The notes under the pieces are model-generated. The model did no database searches and was not told the origin of the DNA. It worked only from the letters and a program-made list of their open reading frames with translations. Positions 37,100-49,038 of a DNA stretch of 64,000 bases are shown in pieces. The position numbers and the translations under genes are program-made. Location of the stretch: NCBI RefSeq assembly GCF_958298935.1, contig NC_084929.1, forward strand, positions 30,321,501 to 30,385,500, read 5' to 3'. This DNA is from Phragmites australis (taxonomy: Eukaryota; Streptophyta; Magnoliopsida; Poales; Poaceae). Within the stretch, counting starts at the first letter, position 1. The number at the start of each line of letters is the position of its first letter.

Positions 37100-38372
37100 A
37101 GACACATGAGGAGCTAACTGTGACAAATAAGGTCATGGTGGTGATAGAAGGAATGGAAGGAGGACATAGAGGTTCATAAGCGTTCCTCGGGCGATGTGTC
37201 CAAAGACGAAAGGAGGCATGGTGTGGTTCAGGGGCAAGCGATGGAGGATGAGGTGCAAAGCGGTAATCAAGGAGGACAACATGGGGAAAAGATGTCTATT
37301 CTTGGTAATGCAGGCAATCAACAAGGAGGACAACATGGAAAAGAGATGGTAGAGGTGAAGGAGGCAAATAGCAAGTAGGAGGGTGAGGTTCGTCCGGAGG
37401 AGGAGGTGATGTAGTGGTAGGGTTAGCCAAACCAGGCAATGAACCTTTAAAGGCTGATGTTGTAGAGAGGGAGCAGACAATGACACTAGCGTGGGATGAA
37501 ACCCGATAAGAGTGTGTGACAACACAAACGAACATAGGCTTGTGGAGGAGGGTACAACACCCAGGGTGTGCTTGGTTGAAGGGAATTGACAGAAGGGAAT
37601 GAGAGTTTAGAAGTGTGGGTTTTAAAATCTCTTGATCGGTTAGTGGGCATAAGAATTTCACTGGGATGAGGAAGGGAATTTGATATGCCAACTCCCACCA
37701 TTTTAAACCCAGGGGGAGGAATGGTAATCGGATAAGAATTGTGTTGTTAGTGGAAGATGAATGCATCTCCAACATTTATCTCTACTGCATGAAGTATGAG
37801 TTGGTTCCTACATCCCCTCCCAACTCCACTCCCACGCTATCTAATAAAGAATCGGAAAAACCAGACTAGCCGGGGCATTGTTATCCATCCACCTCCCTCG
37901 CGGTCTCGCCACTTACCGTTCGGTCAAATCACTTTTTAGGGTTTTCTCCTCTCCTAAGCCCCACGCACGCACGAAGAGGCCGACAGCTGTGGAGCTGAGC
38001 CTTTCAACTTCTGACGGATCTGTCGCCTAGCCTTCTGTGGGATCCGCCAACGCCCCAACGGCTTCTGGTGTGAAGGTCACGAGTGCTCTACTCCCATCGC
38101 TCAGCGATCGTGCACACCCCCTCCTCTCCACCACCTCCACACCTCTTCTCTTTCTCTCACACCCACATACCTTGTAGTGCACTCCCTGCCTGCTATCATC
38201 AAATCTGACGCCCCTGACCATCGTCACAACCTTCATCCTTGTAGCCACCAGATTCAACGCCGCAACTGCGTCGGCCACCTCGTGTAGCATGTGGCCTGCA
38301 ATTTCTCGCTCGCAGTAGCCTCTCAGTGGTCGTCTGCAGCACGCCTTAGGGGTCCACCGTTGGGGACAGGGC
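37100..38372. other. intergenic with short duplications
   Basis: A 26-bp direct repeat (AATCAA..GGAGGACAACATGG) occurs near 37266 and 37317. 37560-37790 resembles a PIF-like MITE end (GTGTGCTTGGTTGAAGGG). GC-rich ORFs at 38027-38434 have no known domain. Confidence 0.35.
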
Positions 38373-38420
38373 ATCGGCGTGTGGAGTGGTGACATGATCG
38401 GCGTGTGGAGTGGTGACATG
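38373..38420. repeat. perfect 24-bp tandem duplication
   Basis: Two adjacent identical copies, 38373-38396 and 38397-38420, each beginning ATCGGCGTGTGG and ending GGTGACATG. Confidence 0.95.
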
Positions 38421-39800
38421 AACAAAGACCTCATGTGCTACACCATCCTTCCCTCATGCCTTCCATGGTGGGCTTCGCAGACGACCTCTTTGTTGATGTC
38501 TCTGATGGCAGCCTCCACGAGCTGTCCTACCTTCGTCATGACTCCTCCTTGGGCTCCAGCCCCAGCCTGCACCACCACTCCCCTCATGGTCCCCGTCCTC
38601 GAAAATGAATTTACACGAGTTCGATTGGGTGGATATGGAGTCCACGACATGCAGTCAGGATGGGAGCCGTTGCAGCTATGTAGAGCATGGAAGAGGGAGA
38701 GTAGGACGTCGCCTAGCATTCATCAAAATAACACTTACTTCGGACTGGAGGGAGTAAAAGAAATTCTAATTTTATTTTTTCCCCTGACAAATTTATTACT
38801 ATTTAGTATTTGTATTTGCCTCACAAATGCTACTCTATATTGTGTACTAAGCATTGTGCTTATATACCAGATTAAAGTGATTTATCAGAGCTCAGCCAGA
38901 TATGGGAAAAGAAGAACTTTGGGTAAAAAGAAAAAGAAAGAGGCTCCGGAGCACATAAGACTAAATTTTCAAGTAATTTGTCTCATAAGATGTGAATTAT
39001 TTCGCTTGCCATGTTTGTTTTCTTACTTGTGTAAAAGGAACTTTGATTAGTTAATGTTTATTTTATTTTGTACTTTTCTTCTTAGAACCAATTTGTATGA
39101 TTTGACAATTAAGAATGTGCTGCTATGTATGAGACAAACATTTCTTAATATTAGAATTTTTCCTTCCCTAACTAAACTATGGTCAAAATAGACAAATCAC
39201 ATATGGATACTACGCATGCAAGAGATGAGAAAAATTAGACACCCTTTTTTTTATGATTTCTTAAAGCAAGAATTGGGATGTTAGATTTAGGATATGTTGC
39301 AATGCATGAGCATGGTACTAATTATGACTTATGTTACAATTTCTCACTCAACCCCCCCCCCCCCCACACACACACACACACCAAACAGTGGATAGGAATT
39401 CCCTCTTAAACCCCCTCTTTTAACTCCCATCACAAGCCAAACAAAGAGATGGATATTATAAGTTTAACTCACATGTTAATTACTTCCACTAACTTTCAGT
39501 TTCTCACATCTATTCCGCATGGACTTTACATGGCTTTCCCAAACCCTTATGTTGGGGGATGAGGGGATGATAGGTTCTACATGGAGCCGAGTACCAGAAA
39601 GGTTCAGGGGCAAGGCACGCGTGACTCTAAGTGGGATGAGGTGAGGGTGAAACAAGGGAGATGGGGAGGACAATACATGGGCTAAATGAGGCCATTTTTT
39701 TCTAGAGTTGGGATAGGGTATTGGACCAGATGGTCGACATGCTATCAGGTCACGTATCCTTCAGCCCAAGAGCACTTAAAACTCACACAAACAAGCAACG
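38421..39800. other. intergenic, with poly-C/(CA)n tract
   Basis: An ORF spanning 38379-39050 has no recognisable domain and is probably spurious. A C-run followed by (AC)8 lies at 39352-39382. AT-rich otherwise. Confidence 0.4.
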
Positions 39801-39809
39801 TCTAAGAAA

Positions 39810-39975
39810 GAAAAAGTCCACTTTACCCCCTTAAACTATTGGTCAAATTTGAAAGACCACCAGCAACTAGGATACCAAAAATAGAAACTCCCTCACATTT
39901 GGAAACCGAATGTGGAACCCCCCCTCGCATCTGACGTGGCACATAAATACCGGTTTTGAATCCACACTGGCCTAA
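39810..39975 (+). repeat. MULE left terminal inverted repeat
   Basis: About 165 bp aligning in reverse to the right end, including CCAAAAATAGAA, CATTTGGAAACCGAATGTG and ATAAATACCGGTTTTGAATCCA. Confidence 0.85.
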
Positions 39976-40282
39976 ATGGAATCCACGTCGGAGATGAGTT
40001 GGAAGGGTCATTCGGACGCATCTTATTCCCGATTGGGTATTAGGGTTTATGTCCCCATTCGAGCTCGCACGGTTGAGTGAGAGGAAGTGTTGGCGACGGC
40101 ATTGGGATTCAACCCGCGTGTGGTTGGCGATGAAGAAATTGGTTCTCGGGATGACATTCGAGCCGTGGTGGTGTAGTTCAATCGGAGTTGAAGGAATCGT
40201 GCGAGGTAAGTAGTGTTCCTCATCATTTTGTTGTCGGTTTTTCCCAGTTATGGTGGTTTGAGTTTATTCTTGGTTGGGTGTG

Positions 40283-43200
40283 TGTGAGGAACCGTCCAAA
40301 CAGTATTCAAATTAATCATCAGGGGATCATTATTCATAATCCAACCTCGACGATTAACCTGAATACCATTCCGGTAGTCCCGGCACGTATTTTGTGCCCA
40401 AGAATCGGAACACATGCCTCCAACATAGTACATCACAATATAGCTTAATAAAGAGCAAGTAATAAACATTTATATTAAAAATATTAAGCACGCAACTGAT
40501 TGCAACAATTTATAACAAAAATGAGCTAGGAGGAGACAAAAACCCCTCAACTCCTAACTATCTAAAGAACTAAGCAGCGGAAGACTAAAAGCTATGCAAC
40601 AAAAGGATATGGAGCCACATGCCCTTAGGCTCCATACCAAAACACTGAGTTTAGAATAGAGTATGCTACTCCTGCCCGCCACCCTGATCGGCAAGTACAA
40701 AGTAGCCAAACATCGCCTCTTCCTCGCCGACCTGTGAACCTGCATCAACTTAAGGGCAGCACCCTGAGTACGAAAGTACTCGCAAGTCTTACACAATATA
40801 GAGCACATATACATAGCTCGACTCCAAGGATCATGCATTAGCTAGTAGCAAGGATTAAACATGGTTAAGTTAATTAAGCGGTAAGCATCCTAGACATAGG
40901 TGTGAGCAACTAATTTAACCAACTTATATGAAACTACCCTGCCATAACCAATAACTGAGCATATGTAAATGTAACAACAAGTATATCAATGTGAACAAGT
41001 GCCAACTCGAACCACCAACCACCATACCCAGACCATAATCACATGCCCAACCATCAACCTCATGCCATCATCCACAAACCACAACGAGAACTCTACGACC
41101 GGGTGCAAATGAAATAATAGCATGCTCATGACCGAGAGCGCGGCAGTTCAAACTGTTTATACACCCTGCAGGGGGATACTCCTGGATCCACACGACACGA
41201 GGACCATTCGGCTTGTGCCACCGGCCAAAGTGCACACAAGGGGGTACTCGTGACAATCTTTCCCAACCAGCCCCAACCGTGTGGGGCATGCATCCCTCAG
41301 CGCGGCGATACTAGAACTACTCCCGGAGCAAACTAGTACCGCTTACAAGCCCGCCCGCTCACTCCGTCGATGTTCACGCCCACAAAGCCACATCTACGAA
41401 GGTATTCAATTCGCCTTACCATAAAATCGGTATGTGGTGAGTAAGGTAAGTGCTAAAGCCAACAACCCCGATGATCAGCCTTAAACGATGCAAGCGGTCT
41501 ATAGTGCTCGGGTTTCCTCTCCCGACCTGCCTCCTGGACTTTCCACCGAGGCAGACGACACCTCTAAGACCGCCCACATCTCGTCTCATACTCACCACTC
41601 ACCAACAACATGTAATTGTAAACAGTAGTAGATCTTATTCTCGCGAACAATGAAAAACACCGTCATTCGACTTCTACCGAAAGATCTAAGCATTTCTAAG
41701 CATGTATATCGTACTCTTACCTAGACATAACACCACCTCTAGGCTACAAGGAAATTACTTGAACAATTGACCAAGATAGAAAGATGCAATGGCATAGGTT
41801 CTAGCCAAGGGTACCCGACACATGCATACATACATAAGCATATTCATCAATTGAGACTTTCAAATTTGACATGGGTGAAATATGTTAGTTGCTTGCCTTG
41901 CTGCCCTGGATCAGAAAGGTGGGGTGCCTCCGGACCGCCCTCGCTCGTCGGAATCGTCGGATTGGCGTTCTCTAAAAAGAATAACGCGTGCAATGCCATT
42001 AGTATGGATGAAATGCAACAATGCATGTCATAAGATGCGCAAAACATGAATTTCCCAAGTGGTTTCACAATTTTCGGAGATGGTATTGATTATCGGTGAT
42101 TTAAACAAGAAAAATCACATTTAATTAACTCATCAATTATCAAAAGTATTTTATGGAGTTTCAACACTTTTAACACGTAGTTCATACTCATACGAAGCTA
42201 ACGCAATGGGTCTCATATCGTTTGGAGTTTTGATGAATTAATTATGAATTTTACAAGCCTCTACGCGCCTGATAAACAGTAACTACGGACCCTCCGCACT
42301 TTTGCGGACTATCCGTAAAATTCTGCGAAACATCCTGACATTTGCGCAACTCAGGAAAACTTCAGACTATCCTGACTTTTCTTCGGATACTCCGGACAAG
42401 TGCGGACCCTTGAACTTTGTCCGGACACTCCGGACCTGGCTGAAAATGTGTCTTTCGACGATTTGTCGATCGATTTAACTCCAAACTTGAATCTATGCTA
42501 CATACACCTGTGCATATACCATACCAACGGTTCTAGACTAACTTTGCAGCTTAAACCTAAGAAAATCTTGAATACAATTCAAAATGTCATTTTTCCAGAA
42601 AGTGCGGACCTTCCGCACTCTGGTGCGGAACCTCCGCACAAGTGCGGACTATCCGCACATTTATGCGGATACTCCGCACTTCACAGAACTCTCCTGATTT
42701 GGGGAGAAACTTGTCAAATCGAAATGTGATCATTTCCAAATTACATAGGAACTTGTTTGTGATGGATTATTGAGTCTAGAATCCATTCATAAACCTAGTA
42801 ACTCGATTCCTAGCTCAAAATTCATCTAAATTCTCATTTTTGTCCAAAACCTCAATAACTCATGAACTTTGCTAAAACTTGAAATTGATCAATCAAACCA
42901 CGAATTCTTACCATGGGAAGCCTAAGAGACTTACTCAAGATGCTAGAGGAGCTGGGTGACCGCCGGGAAGTGGAGGAAATGGAGGGAAATCGATGAACTC
43001 CGGTGTTCCTTGTGCTTCAACCAAGAACACCAAAAGATAACAAATCCGGTTCGAATCTTTCGAGAAAACAAAAATGAATTGGATGGATGAGTAGTTTATG
43101 AGCTCTAGAATGCAATGGTACCACATGCATACCTTCAATCCCTCTCTTGAGCTCGGATTTTGGAAGAAAATGGAGAGAGGGAGTGAGAGCTTGAGTGGGG

Positions 43201-43515
43201 AAGGGGAGAGGAAGACCAGCAGCTCCTGCTGCATGGTGGGAGTGAGGGAGGAGAGAGAGGGAGCAGGTGGGGGCTGCCCACTTGAGTGGTTGGAGTGGGT
43301 GAGGTGTGGGGCCGGGTGGGTCCCACATGTTAGAGAGAAAGAGATCCGTTTTAACTGCGACTTTAATTCTTTTCTCTCCCGAATTCATTTCTCTCATCCA
43401 AATGATCTCAAACAAATTGCATTAGTATTCCGATTTATAATTACGCAAATTTAAATATAATGCTTAAAAAGCATGATTATGCTTAATTGCGTGATTAAGA
43501 ATTTGGGATGTGACA
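40283..43515 (-). mobile_element. solo LTR of a gypsy-type retrotransposon, 3.2 kb
   Basis: Read on the minus strand it runs from TGTCACATCCCAAATTC to GGACGGTTCCTCACA, a complete TG...CA LTR. The flanks are a perfect 5-bp duplication GTGTG (40278-40282 and 43516-43520). Joining the flanks restores an uninterrupted MULE intron. No gag, pol, primer site or polypurine tract is inside, so unequal recombination left one LTR. Near 42280-42680 it holds an array of GCGGA-N-TCCGC motifs. The type assignment (Ty3/gypsy) rests on the start and end sequences and on the TTTGAACTGCC...GTCATGAGC block near 41110-41160. Confidence 0.9.
42280..42680. repeat. array of TGCGGA-N-TCCGCA motifs in the solo LTR
   Basis: Copies include TGCGGACTATCCG, TCGGATACTCCGGAC, GTGCGGACCTTCCGCAC, GTGCGGACTATCCGCAC and TGCGGATACTCCGCAC, about nine in 400 bp. 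Confidence 0.85.
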
Positions 43516-43573
43516 GTGTGGTTGGTGATTCCTTGATTTTGTCATAGGGTAGCTTGAAATTGATGTTTGCGCC

Positions 43574-46500
43574 ATGCTCCTAGTTCGATTTCACTTGGAT
43601 AGGGAGTTCTTGCTCCATGGAAAGGATGTGCACTATGTAGGAGGCAGAGAGGCTATGTCTTACATAGAGAGAGATAAGATTCTGTGGTCTGAGATTGTAG
43701 GCTACCTTAGAGACCATTGCAATGTTGTTGAGAGCACCTTGTTGCATTGGTTATTTTCTAGTAATGAACTTCATGATGGCCTTCAAATATTGGTAGATGA
43801 TAAGGGTTGTTAGTATATGTCCGAGTGCATTGTGGAAGGAGGGGTTGCTGATATATATGTAGAAGATGTATTTGTGCAAGTACTGTTAGATGAGGATGAG
43901 GGCCGAGGTGTTGAGGCCAGTGACTTTGAGGATGAAATGGAAGAGATGTCTGAGGGAAAATCAAATGAAAGTGATGATGTGGTAGAAGAAATAGAGATTG
44001 TATGTAATATTGTTGTGTGCCCTACTAAAAGCAAAGATAAGATAGAGAAGGAGATAAAGATGCTGAAGGAGTTTTATAGTAGCCCAAGCAAGATGGGGAA
44101 GGAAGTAGTGGAAAAAGTTGCATAAGAAAATGATGAGGTAGCTGAAGACAAAAGCTCAGATAGTGAGTACATGCCAAGAGATGCACGGGCATCAGATGCA
44201 GATGAGGAGGTAGATGATATTTTGAAGAAATTCAGAAGGTTGAAGAGGCAAATGAAGAATGGCCAAGCTGCAGATTTAGATGATGTTGTGCTAGAGGAAT
44301 TTACACGAAATACAACTGGTTCTGTAAGCATAGAAATTGATGATGATGGGAATGGTACCCCATATGAGGACTCTAGTGATGAAGAAATGTATTTGGAAGA
44401 GGTGGACAGTGAAGGGCATATTAGGAAAAGGGATGATGGATACCCAAGGTTTAACAAGAAGAATGCAGTGCCCATATTTAGCTTAGACATGAAGTTCAGT
44501 GCCAAGAAGCAGTTCAAGAAAGTAATTATCAAGTATGCTTTGGATGAGAGGAGGGTCATTAATTTTGTGAAGGATGAGCCAGGGACGGTGAGGGCAAAGT
44601 GTGATTGGGCAGACTGTCCCTAGGTATGTTTGCTTTCAACAAACTCAAGGACTGACAGTTTGCGGATAGCTACTTTGAGAGATGAGCATGCATGCCCTCC
44701 AAGAAGGGATAACAAACATGTTACTTCTAGAAGGATAGCTAATAAGTATGAGAAGTTCACTATGGCTAACCCCATGTGGAAACTCAGTAGCATGAAGATA
44801 GTTGTCCAAGAAGATATGATTGCTGATGTGAGCTTGTCAAAGTTGAAGAGGGAAAAATCAATAGTGATGCAGAAGGCTTTGGATGCAACCAAGGGCCAGT
44901 ACCAAAGGTTGTATGACTACCAGCTAGAGTTGTTGAGGAGTAACTATGGAAGTACAGTCATAATGATAAAGGAGCCAGATATGGAGCCACTAGTGTTTCA
45001 AAGGATGTACATATGCCTGGATGCTTGCAAGAAAGGCTTCCTAGCTGGCTGTAGAAGGATAATAGGGCTTTATGGCTGCTTTTTCAAGGGATCCACAAAT
45101 GGTGAATTGTTATGTGCATTAGGGAGGAATGCCAACAATCAAATGTATCATGTTTCATGGGCAGTAGTGGAGAAAGAAATCAATGACTCTTGGGACTGAT
45201 TCTGTGACCTACTGCTCAGAGATCTTCAAGTTGAGAATGGAAAAAGAATGGGTGTTCATATCAGATCAACAGAAGGTATGTGCTTCAACAGAATATTTAT
45301 TCAATTGTGTTACATGATTTAATCATGGATTTTTATTATTTGGTTCTGCAGGGAATTCTAGCATATGTGTATAAATGGTCCCCTTTGGCTAAACACAAAA
45401 ATTATGCTAGGCATATCTATGTCAACTGGAAGAAGCAGATCAGAGACAGTGAGTGGCAAAAGAGGTTTTGGAAATGTGCAAAGGCACCTTCCATTATATT
45501 ATTCAACCTACAAGGGAAAGATTGGCTCAAGTCACTAGGGCAGGAGCTCAGGCTATCATGAATACTCATCCACAACATTGGAGCAAAGCCTAGTTTAGAT
45601 TAGGTTCTAATATGTGACTCTGTACATAATAATATGTGTGATTCATCAATAAATGAATAGTTGAGGTAAGGTTCTTCCCCATGATCACTATGTTAGAGAA
45701 AATTAGAAGAAAAGTGATGGCCAAGATCCATGAGATGAGAACTAAGTCAGGTAGGTGGCTAACAAACAAAATATCTTAAGGAAGTTAAACGTGTACATCA
45801 TTGAATCAAGGTTCTGCCTTGCAATCAGTAATGGGAAAAATCAATTTGAAGTAAAGCATCATGAAAATAGGTTCATAGTAGACTTACAGAAAAGAGAGTG
45901 CTCATGTAGGTATTGGCGATTGTCTAGATTGCCTTGCCCCCATGCAATTTTTTTATTTTCTTTAAGACCAATACCCTAGATGATTATGTTGCCAACTACT
46001 ACACAGTGGAAGAAATTAGGAAAACATATATTACTGCCTTAATCCAATGAAGGGTATGAGAGGGTGGCCAGATTCTGATATGCCTTAGCTCAAAGCTCTT
46101 GGCTATGTTAGGATGTCTTGATAGACCTAGGACATAAAGGAGAAGAGAGACAACAGAAAAGCCCAATGCCACAAAATTTTTAAAGGTTGGGACAGTCATC
46201 AGATGCAGAAAGTGCAAGGGTGTTGGTCATAACAGATCCACATGTGAGAAGAGAAATGGATCTAACACACAAGAAAGTTCTGCATAGTCACAGAGAAGTA
46301 ACACTTTGATCCAGCCTGCTCCCAATGACATGGCAGTGGTGTCTCGAACACAATTGAGTTTTGCTAACACAAGGAAAAGAAAGGCACCTTCACCTGGGAA
46401 ACCACCGAAGGTAAATATGCATGTCTTCAAGTTAATTTCCTTACACTATATCATGTTTGACCATAACTTTGGTACCTTTTAGCAATCTACGAAACCAAGG

Positions 46501-46746
46501 AACATGGTCAGGTCTCTTGCTAAGGCAAAGGTGACCACATATGCTGTTGGGTCAGCTACTGTCAACCTCCACACCAGTGTGCCAAGATCAGAAGCAAATT
46601 TTAGTGTATCCATCATCATCAAGTCTGGGACAGCTTCAGCTAGTGCTTCTGCTCATAAGCCAACATGTAGGAAGCCGATTCCAAGACTTCCAGCTACAAC
46701 CTTAGGGCCATTAATTCTACTTCCATATGACTCTGCTAAATTGTGA
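43574..46746 (+). pseudogene. MULE transposase (mudrA-type), inactivated
   Basis: Starts MLLVRFHLDREFLLHG after a 5' intron (donor near 40206, acceptor near 43551) that holds the solo LTR. Domain order: acidic N-terminal region; Mutator DNA-binding domain (about 44460-44750, FSAKKQFKKVIIKYAL, then CDWADCP); catalytic domain (about 45000-45560); SWIM finger CSCRYWRLSRLPCPHA (near 45900); CCHC knuckle CRKCKGVGHNRSTC (near 46205). The first catalytic Asp motif, normally LDG, reads GLYGCFF, so Asp is replaced by Tyr; the second (ISDQQK) is kept. An intron spans 45276-45351. In-frame stops occur at 43810, 44123, 44621 and 45590, plus a frameshift near 45515. The last exon starts at 46483. Confidence 0.9.
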
Positions 46747-46785
46747 TGATTTTGTGTAATGTTGTGATGAAACTAGTTGTCTACT

Positions 46786-46930
46786 ATTGTTATGAACAAT
46801 GTTTGTAATGCCAGACTTATATCCTATGTGTGTGAACAATGTCTATGAAGCCAGACTTATGGCTTATTTGTGAACAATTGATGTAATGCATGATTTATGG
46901 CCAACTTGTGAACAATTTATATAATGCATG
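46786..46930 (+). repeat. ~40-bp degenerate tandem repeat at the transposase 3' end
   Basis: Four units beginning GTGAACAAT or ATGAACAAT, each with TGTAATGC or TATAATGC and GACTTATGG variants. They follow the transposase stop codon, probably in its 3' UTR. Confidence 0.8.
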
Positions 46931-47216
46931 ACTGATGTCTTGTTCTTAACCATTGGAAATTGTGTACTCCATCAGCTCAATTCATTCCATTTCGACACAA
47001 ATCACTCGAACTACTAGATCAATTCACTCCATCAGCTCAAGGCATCCATTGCAGCTTTCAGATGTTACAATTAGATGACACCATTGCCAAACAACAAGAC
47101 ATGTCAATAACACAAAAATAAACACAGATGCATGTTTCTCTACCCTACAAAGTCTAACATGGAGAACTTCAGTATCACCTTCTTCCTCCTCGCATCCAAC
47201 TGCATTCAGCTCCATC

Positions 47217-47689
47217 CTATTTCATCCTAGCATCTTCAAGTGCATGTCTCAGCTCCTCTCTTTCCATCTTCAGAGCCCTCACACTATTGCGCAAATCCAA
47301 CAGCAATTGCTACAAAAAATCCAAGGTCACACCATTGTACCAAGAGAAGAAATTGCATCCCCCACCCTGCAAGAAATCAAGCTCAATTTGATCATGGAAG
47401 AACACAAACCCTAAATCCCTAAATTTGAACACCCCACATGACAAGACCACCAGATGTACTCACCCCAGCACTTAAGGTACCAACGCTCAGGGTTGTCGTC
47501 ACACCACAAGATCCACTGTGCTGCCTTTGCCTTGCATCTACACAGCACGACAGGCTTGTACTGCAGCAGCCCTTCTTTGAACTGGATGGGTGACACCGAG
47601 CTACCCCCTTCCTACTGTCGGTGAGACCCACCAGACGAGCAACCAAAGCCGGATCCAGCCAACACAGCTGAGCTCCTCGAGTGCGCCAT
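47217..47689 (-). pseudogene. GRF-type zinc-finger gene of the MULE, antisense to the transposase
   Basis: Exon 1 (47689-47464) starts MAHSRSSAVLAGSG and carries the first half of a GRF finger (CRCKAKAAQWILWCDDNPER, then WYLKC). A short exon (47366-47333) gives the second half, GGCNFFSWYN. The third (47309-47217) gives a coiled-coil tail (LLLDLRNSVRALKMERE). Such GRF plus coiled-coil proteins are common in plant genomes and often ride with MULEs. An in-frame TAG follows residue 25, and the exon phases do not fit cleanly, so the gene is probably dead. A downstream ORF (47024-47215) has one membrane-like segment, as some GRF proteins do. It is convergent with the transposase, like mudrA and mudrB in MuDR. 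Confidence 0.7.
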
Positions 47690-47794
47690 GGCCCTCTCCT
47701 TCACTTCCCTCCCCAATCTTCCCTCTCTCTTTCTCTTTTCGTCCAGCATCCCATCTTATAGCTAAATGTGCGGTCCAACTCAACGTCCGGCATG

Positions 47795-48179
47795 GATTCG
47801 AAAACGGGATTTATGCATCACCTTAGACACAAGGGGGTTTCACATCCGGTTTCCAAACATAAAGGGTTCTATTTTTGGAGGTCTCTGTATTCGTTTACTT
47901 GTCACTAGTTTTTTTACTGTAGCAATTTTAACCTTATATTTTTTCCTATGAAAAGTTTATAAATATCTAGAACTTTCATATCATTAGATTCATTATGAAA
48001 TGCACTTCATTAGTATTGTATACTTTTAATTATTTGTAACTTGTTTTAGAAAAAAATGTAAGATCAAAATTATTACAGTTAAAAGTTGTGTTGAGTAAAC
48101 CAAAATAGAGGTAATATCTAGATTACGGTGGTCTTTCAAATTTGACCAATAGTTTAACAGGATAAATTGAACTTTTTCC
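47795..48179 (-). repeat. MULE right terminal inverted repeat, split by ~220 bp
   Basis: The outer 70 bp (48110-48179) and inner 100 bp (47795-47890) match the left repeat. Between them 47891-48110 is AT-rich DNA absent from the left end, probably a small later insertion. Confidence 0.8.
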
Positions 48180-48632
48180 TCCAAGAAATATGGCATCTCC
48201 CATCTGTTCTTTTCGTTGGCCCATCTCCCATCTGGATAACGAACGTTACAAGCCCCTGCCTGCCACGTAGCACATCTTGCAACCTCAACTCCCTACTCGA
48301 CGCGCACCCTCCTGTCTGGCTGTCTCCCGCGTGCTCCGCGTGCTCGGCTGCCTGCGCCTCCCATGGGATGAGAGCCCACTCCTCGCCATGGCCGCCTCCC
48401 TCCTACCTCCCGCCACCCTCACAAAGAAGTACCCCACTCTCCTCCACCCGTTCGGTGCCAAGCCCCATGCCCAGAGACCGAGCATCAGGTGCGGCGCCAC
48501 CGGCGTCGGAGAGGACGATGGCTGGGTGGCCATTCTGGACAAGCTTAAGAGCGCGCTGCAGGTGGACCCGTCCGACCAGGCGGCCAGCGACGCGGCTAGT
48601 GACGGCTCGGGCACCACCCCGGATGACCTCGT

Positions 48633-49028
48633 TGTCAGAATTATCCTGGTGGAGAACGTCTCCGGCGAGATCAGGAGCTTGGCGACGAACGCGAGCTCAA
48701 GGAAGATGAACACAGACACAAAACTCAACGCGAACACTTGGAACACGGTTTTGGTGCTGCGATTGAAGCGGCAGCGTTTTCTAATATATTCTTCTCCTTT
48801 TATTTGCGATTACAACAGACACACGACAGTCACCACATCGCGCGAAGAGCGCGTCTATCCCCACGCTCCACGACGCGTTCCCGGCCACGAATCCAGGCGT
48901 GATAGCGAGCGATTCTTGCCACGGCCTCCTACGTGCGCGCGGCGTCCACAACCCAGAGCTCACGTGCGTGCATTCGGCAGAAAAGGAAACATGCAATCCT
49001 AACTAACATGCGCGAGGATTATCCAACA
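48633..49028 (-). mobile_element. 3' LTR of the STN8-disrupting copia, 396 bp
   Basis: On the minus strand it starts TGTTGGATAATCC after a purine tract (GGATTAGGAGGAGATTT) and ends AATTCTGACA at the junction with STN8 codons. Confidence 0.85.
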
Positions 49029-49038
49029 AAATCTCCTC

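Larger units (their letters stand above)
39810..48179 (+). mobile_element. Mutator-like element (MULE), 8.37 kb including a nested solo LTR
   Basis: The terminal inverted repeats begin GAAAAAGTCCACTTT (39810) and, reading inward from 48179, GGAAAAAGTTCAATTT. Both continue into a shared core AAACTATTGGTCAAATTTGA then AAGACCACC. The flanks are TCTAAGAAA (39801-39809) and TCCAAGAAA (48180-48188), a 9-bp target duplication with one mismatch, as expected for Mutator. Inside lie a mudrA-type transposase (plus strand) and a GRF zinc-finger gene (minus strand). Both are broken, so the element is immobile unless helped in trans. It landed about 200 bp upstream of the STN8 start codon. Confidence 0.93.

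Noticed and set aside
38379..39050. 223-residue plus ORF
   Set aside because: Begins in a tandem duplication, runs into AT-rich intergenic sequence, and shows no known domain.
48629..48697. Possibility that the 65-bp sequence shared by 48633 and 53546 is duplicated STN8 coding sequence
   Set aside because: It ends exactly at a copia primer site on one side and forms the end of a 396-bp TG...CA LTR on the other, so it is LTR, not gene.
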